Source of the DNA: Gemmatimonadales bacterium
Lineage (GTDB): Bacteria > Gemmatimonadota > Gemmatimonadetes > Palauibacterales > Palauibacteraceae
DNA length: 63,168 nucleotides
Assembly (NCBI GenBank): GCA_009838765.1
Contig: VXQX01000082.1
Span: 14,115-77,282, forward strand
Reading direction: 5' to 3'
A program made the translations under genes and the position numbers. The notes beneath the pieces were generated by a model. That model did not search any database, was not told the origin of the DNA, and worked only from the letters and a program-made list of their open reading frames with translations. Within the stretch, counting starts at the first letter, position 1; the number at the start of each line of letters is the position of its first letter. This document shows positions 59,834 through 63,168 of the stretch, piece after piece.

Positions 59834-62479
59834 ATGATGGCCGCCGTCACCCCGGACCCGGCTGGGCACTCGCCGCTCATCCGGCAGTATCTCGATATCA
59901 AGTCCCGCCATCCCGATTCGCTCCTCTTCTTCCGGGTCGGCGATTTCTACGAGATGTTCTTCGAGGACGCCGAGGAGGGGAGCGGCCTGTTGGGGCTCAC
60001 CCTCACCGCGCGCAACAACGGCGGAAAGCGGGACATTCCCCTCGCGGGTGTCCCCGTCAAGGCCGTGAACGAGTATGTCTCCCGCCTGCTCGAGATGGGA
60101 CGCCGGGTGGCGATCTGCGAGCAACTCGAGGATCCGGCGGAGGCCAGGGGAATCGTGAAGCGCGATGTCGTCGAGATCATCACCCCGGGCACCGTACTCG
60201 AGGACAAGCTCCTTGCGGCGCACCGCAACAACTACGTGGTCGCGATCGCCGGAGCCGCCCCGTTCGGGCTCGCCGCCGTCGACCTCTCGACCGGCGAGTT
60301 CGAGCTTCGCGAGGTGGCCGGGCCGGATCTCGACGACGAACTCGGGCGGCTCGATCCGGCCGAGATCGTGATCCCCGAGGAGACGGAGGCGCCGGCCGGA
60401 CCCTGGCACCTGACCGAGCGGCCCGCCTGGCGCTTCGACGCTTCGCTCGGGGACGAGCGGCTCCGGGAATGGTTCGGGGTCGCCTCCTCCACCGGTTTCG
60501 GCCTCGACCCCGCGCGCGACCCGCTTCTCCTCGCGGCGAGCGGCGCCCTCCTCGGCTACCTCGACGAGGTGCGGCCCGCCGGCCTCGACCACCTGCGGTC
60601 GCCACGCGTGGACCGGGCCGGGCGCGTCATGTACCTCGACGAGATGACCCGGCGGAACCTCGAACTCGTCGAACCCCTGCGCCCGGGCGAAGGGGCGTCG
60701 CTGCTCGCCCTCGTCGACCGCACGCGGACCCCGATGGGGGCTCGCCTGCTGCGGCGGCGCCTGCTGCGCCCGCTCGTCGTCCGCGGCGAAATCGCGGTCC
60801 GCCTCGACGCCGTGCAGGAACTCGTCGAGCGGGCGGAGGCGCGCGAGGGCATTCGGGCCGCGCTCCGCTCCATCCGCGATCTGGAGCGGCTCGCTGCCCG
60901 CGTCTCCACCGGCCGGGCTGCGCCCCGTGAACTCCTCGGCCTCGGCCTCTCGCTCGACGCGCTGCCCGGGCTGGCGGCCACCCTCGCGCCTCTGGAGAGC
61001 GGCCGTCTCGCCGAGCTTCGATCCGGCTTCGATCCGCTCCCGGACGTGGCGGCCCGCATCGAGGAAGCCATCGACCCCGATGCCCCGCACGCTCTCAAGG
61101 ACGGAGGCGTGATCCGGCGCGGCTTCTCCGCCGAACTCGACGAAGTGCGCGGGTTGCGCGGCGGCGCGGTCGAATTCATCGCCGGCATGCAGGTGAGGGA
61201 GCGCGAGCGCACAGGCATCGACACGCTGAAGATCGGGTTCAACAAGGTGTTTGGGTACTATCTCGAGGTCACGCGCTCGAAGCTCGACCGCGTGCCCGAG
61301 GAGTGGACCCGCCGGCAGACGCTCACCAACGCCGAGCGGTACCTCACGCCCGAGCTCAAGGAGTGGGAGGCGAAGGTGCTCGGGGCCGAAGACGAGATCG
61401 CGCGGCTCGAGGCGCAGCTCTTCCACTCGCTGCGGGACGCCGTCGCCGCCGAGGTCGGGCGGATCCAGGCGACCGCCGCCCTCGTCGCCGAGATCGACTT
61501 CCTCGCCTGCCTCGCCGAGCTCGCCGCCACCGAGGACTACGTGCGTCCGCGGCTCAGCGACGATGTCGTCTTCGACATCGAAGGGGGCCGGCACCCGGTC
61601 GTCGAGAACGCGGTCGCGAGAGACACCTTCATCCCGAACGATATGCGGCTGGACGAGGAGCGCCGGACCCTGATCGTCACCGGTCCGAACATGGCGGGAA
61701 AATCCACCGTCCTGCGCCAGGCGGGACTCATCGCGCTCATGGCGCACATCGGTTCCTTCGTCCCGGCTCGCCGCGCCCGCGTCGGGGTATGCGATCGCGT
61801 GTTCACGCGCGTGGGCGCGAGCGACAACCTCGCGGCGGGGCAGAGCACGTTCATGGTGGAGATGACGGAAACCGCGACCATCCTGCACGGCGCGACCGAG
61901 CGCTCGCTCGTCCTCCTCGACGAGATCGGGCGGGGCACGTCGACGTACGACGGCCTCTCGATCGCGTGGGCGGTGACCGAGCGGTTGCACGAACTCGGAG
62001 CGCGCACCGTGTTCGCCACCCACTACCACGAACTCGTCGGACTCGCGGAGTCGCTGCCGCGCGCGGCCGCATTCAACGTCGCGGTGCGGGAGACCGGTCA
62101 GGACATCGTCTTCCTCTACCGGCTGCAGCCCGGGGGCTCCGACCGGTCCTACGGAGTGCACGTCGCCCGGCTGGCCGGGCTGCCCCCCGATGTCGTGGGG
62201 CGCGCCGCCCGCATCCTCGGCGTGCTCGAGAGCGGGCCCTGGGGCGCCGGTGGCCGCGGCGCCGCGCTCGCGGAGGCGGGGATGGGCCAGCTCTCCCTCT
62301 TCGAGGCCGCGCGCCCCGGCCCCGAGGGCGGTCCGGCGCCTTCCGGCGCGTCCGGGAGCGCGGACGCCGCGGCCGCCCGCGCGGTGCTCGAGAAGCTCGC
62401 CGCGATCGACCTCGAAGGGATGACGCCGCTCGAGGCGCTGAACACGCTCGCCGAGTGGAAGGCGTTCGGCGATGCCTAG
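59834..62479 (+). CDS. mutS: DNA mismatch repair protein MutS
   Basis: An 881-residue MutS1. The mismatch-recognition Phe-x-Glu is in RVGDFYEMFFED. The ABC-type ATPase has Walker A TGPNMAGKST (about residue 615) and the block LVLLDEIGRGTSTYDGLSIAWAV, followed by ATHYHELVGLAESLP. The connector and clamp regions are intact. The dimerisation helix-turn-helix end is DLEGMTPLEALNTLAEW. It binds mispaired DNA and recruits MutL. The start is ATG 59834 (ATGATG). It overlaps the next gene by 8 bp. Confidence 0.97.
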   Translation: MMAAVTPDPAGHSPLIRQYLDIKSRHPDSLLFFRVGDFYEMFFEDAEEGSGLLGLTLTARNNGGKRDIPLAGVPVKAVNEYVSRLLEMGRRVAICEQLEDPAEARGIVKRDVVEIITPGTVLEDKLLAAHRNNYVVAIAGAAPFGLAAVDLSTGEFELREVAGPDLDDELGRLDPAEIVIPEETEAPAGPWHLTERPAWRFDASLGDERLREWFGVASSTGFGLDPARDPLLLAASGALLGYLDEVRPAGLDHLRSPRVDRAGRVMYLDEMTRRNLELVEPLRPGEGASLLALVDRTRTPMGARLLRRRLLRPLVVRGEIAVRLDAVQELVERAEAREGIRAALRSIRDLERLAARVSTGRAAPRELLGLGLSLDALPGLAATLAPLESGRLAELRSGFDPLPDVAARIEEAIDPDAPHALKDGGVIRRGFSAELDEVRGLRGGAVEFIAGMQVRERERTGIDTLKIGFNKVFGYYLEVTRSKLDRVPEEWTRRQTLTNAERYLTPELKEWEAKVLGAEDEIARLEAQLFHSLRDAVAAEVGRIQATAALVAEIDFLACLAELAATEDYVRPRLSDDVVFDIEGGRHPVVENAVARDTFIPNDMRLDEERRTLIVTGPNMAGKSTVLRQAGLIALMAHIGSFVPARRARVGVCDRVFTRVGASDNLAAGQSTFMVEMTETATILHGATERSLVLLDEIGRGTSTYDGLSIAWAVTERLHELGARTVFATHYHELVGLAESLPRAAAFNVAVRETGQDIVFLYRLQPGGSDRSYGVHVARLAGLPPDVVGRAARILGVLESGPWGAGGRGAALAEAGMGQLSLFEAARPGPEGGPAPSGASGSADAAAARAVLEKLAAIDLEGMTPLEALNTLAEWKAFGDA

Positions 62480-62903
62480 CAGTCCCTGGCGGCGCCCCGC
62501 GTCCGGGGTCCCTGCGGTCATCGCCGCCCTCGCCGGCGCCGCGTCCACCGGGTGCGCGGACGAGTCGGCCCCCGAGGTCGGCGCGCTGCGCGTGGACCAG
62601 CTCCGCGAAGGCGGCCTGGTCATGCCCGTGCTCGAGTCCGCGCCGCCCCCCGCGTTTCCCTACCCCGCCGCAGCCCTGGAGGAGCGGGTGGGCGGAGAGA
62701 TCCTCCTCCGCATTCGGATCACCGCGGCCGGACGCGTCGACTCGGTCGCGGTCGCGACCTCGTCGGGACATGCCGTCCTCGATTCGGCCGCGGCGGAAGG
62801 CGCCCGCCACCTCCGGTACCGGCCGGCGCGGCACGGCGGCGCGCCCACGGCCATCTGGGCGACACTCCCCGTCAGCTATCCCGCGCCGGGGTCCGGTGGC
62901 TGA
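62472..62903 (+). CDS. TonB C-terminal-domain lipoprotein
   Basis: A 143-residue predicted lipoprotein (VIAALAGAASTGCADE) with a TonB-C domain at about 60-140: FPYPAAALEERVGGEILLRIRITAAGRVDSVAVATSSGHAVLDSAAAEGARHLRYRPA. It lacks a full TonB transmembrane and proline spacer, so it is a stand-alone family member rather than the energy transducer. It overlaps mutS and ddl. Confidence 0.85.
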   Translation: MPSSPWRRPASGVPAVIAALAGAASTGCADESAPEVGALRVDQLREGGLVMPVLESAPPPAFPYPAAALEERVGGEILLRIRITAAGRVDSVAVATSSGHAVLDSAAAEGARHLRYRPARHGGAPTAIWATLPVSYPAPGSGG

Positions 62904-63168
62904 CCCCCGCCCGCGCGTCGGCGTGCTTTTCGGCGGCGAATCCCCGGAGCACGAAGTGTCGCTCCGCTCGGCGAAGAACATCATCGAGGCGATCGACCGC
63001 ACGCGCTGGGACATCGTGCTCATCGGCATCGACCGCCGCGGCCGCTGGCACCTCGCCGACGAATCGCGCTTTCTTCAACACGCCTCGGACCCGCGGCGCA
63101 TCCGCCTCCCGGACGTGCCGGTCCGGCTCGCCCTCACGCCCGGCCGCCGCCCCCGGATCGTACCCGCC
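62896..63168 (+). CDS. ddl: D-alanine-D-alanine ligase, 5' fragment
   Basis: The first 91 codons of Ddl: RVGVLFGGESPEHEVSLRSAKNIIEAID is the ATP-grasp N-terminal signature, then WDIVLIGIDRRGRWHLAD. It makes the D-Ala-D-Ala dipeptide for peptidoglycan. GTG 62896 overlaps the TonB-C gene by 8 bp. The window ends in the gene, so the catalytic part is not visible. Confidence 0.93.
   Translation, partial: MADPRPRVGVLFGGESPEHEVSLRSAKNIIEAIDRTRWDIVLIGIDRRGRWHLADESRFLQHASDPRRIRLPDVPVRLALTPGRRPRIVPA

Noticed and set aside
59810-62623. 937-residue minus-strand frame opposite mutS
   Set aside because: mutS is complete on the other strand; the antisense frame is a codon-bias shadow.
1-63168. Mobile elements, phage genes, CRISPR arrays
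   Set aside because: No transposase, integrase, phage structural gene, terminal repeats or regularly spaced direct repeats were seen on either strand.

Overview
The window is about 63 kb of very GC-rich, densely packed bacterial chromosome. Stops and starts often overlap (ATGA, GTGA, TTGA and probably CTGA). Gram-negative character is shown by an outer-membrane beta-barrel, a TonB-C protein, many lipoprotein signals and a Tat-exported amidase. The mix of VPS10/BNR-propeller proteins, S9, M16 and M1 peptidases, a FG-GAP/ASPIC protein, ECF sigma with ZAS anti-sigma, and SCO1/CtaG resembles Gemmatimonadota. That placement is inferred from gene content only. No phage, IS element, CRISPR array or plasmid function was seen. 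The left end looks like a poor-quality contig edge and the right end cuts ddl.

Layout. 0.1-3.1 kb: end of folK, aroB, and an acyl-CoA-synthetase-like protein lacking its A10 lysine. 3.2-8.9 kb: NYN/OST-HTH/HhH protein, alkyladenine glycosylase, NhaC antiporter, lysA. 8.9-13.4 kb: a broken M1 peptidase, a DEAD-box helicase and gamma-glutamyltransferase. 13.4-15.5 kb (minus): Tat-exported amidase with a small GatC/AtzG-like partner. 15.5-15.8 kb: a promoter, a long-range-paired RNA and an intrinsic terminator, together a 6S-like RNA candidate. 15.8-19.3 kb: Trm112-like protein, TPR protein, long-chain acyl-CoA synthetase, cutA. 19.3-23.7 kb (minus): five overlapping or closely spaced genes ending in SCO1 and CtaG, which serve cytochrome oxidase assembly.

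23.9-29.5 kb (plus): sugar nucleotidyltransferase, LeuA-like synthase, secreted protein, NAD-isocitrate-dehydrogenase-like enzyme, two small membrane proteins, glutaryl-CoA-dehydrogenase-type enzyme. 29.6-37.2 kb: tandem duplicated VPS10/BNR proteins and a metallo-beta-lactamase-fold lipoprotein. 37.2-39.7 kb: homocysteine S-methyltransferase and cystathionine beta-synthase. 39.7-40.5 kb: VapBC-type toxin-antitoxin pair. Then a DUF454 protein, tRNA-Arg(UCG), and an exported operon of NTF2-like protein, S9 peptidase and FG-GAP/ASPIC lipoprotein. On the minus strand follow an outer-membrane barrel, an M30-like metallopeptidase lipoprotein and a YVTN propeller. Last come rnpB, an M16 pair, a NUDIX hydrolase, ECF sigma/anti-sigma, holA, a SPOR protein, mutS, a TonB-C lipoprotein and the start of ddl.

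Functionally the window mixes housekeeping genes (shikimate, lysine, folate, cell wall, DNA repair, replication, RNase P) with a large share of exported peptide-processing and scaffold proteins. The points most worth a second look are the 6S-like RNA, the amidase/AtzG-like pair, the NYN-LOTUS-HhH protein, the M1 relic, the lysine-less AMP ligase, the two candidate CTG starts and a recurring CGTTCCC-N2-GGGAACG palindrome.
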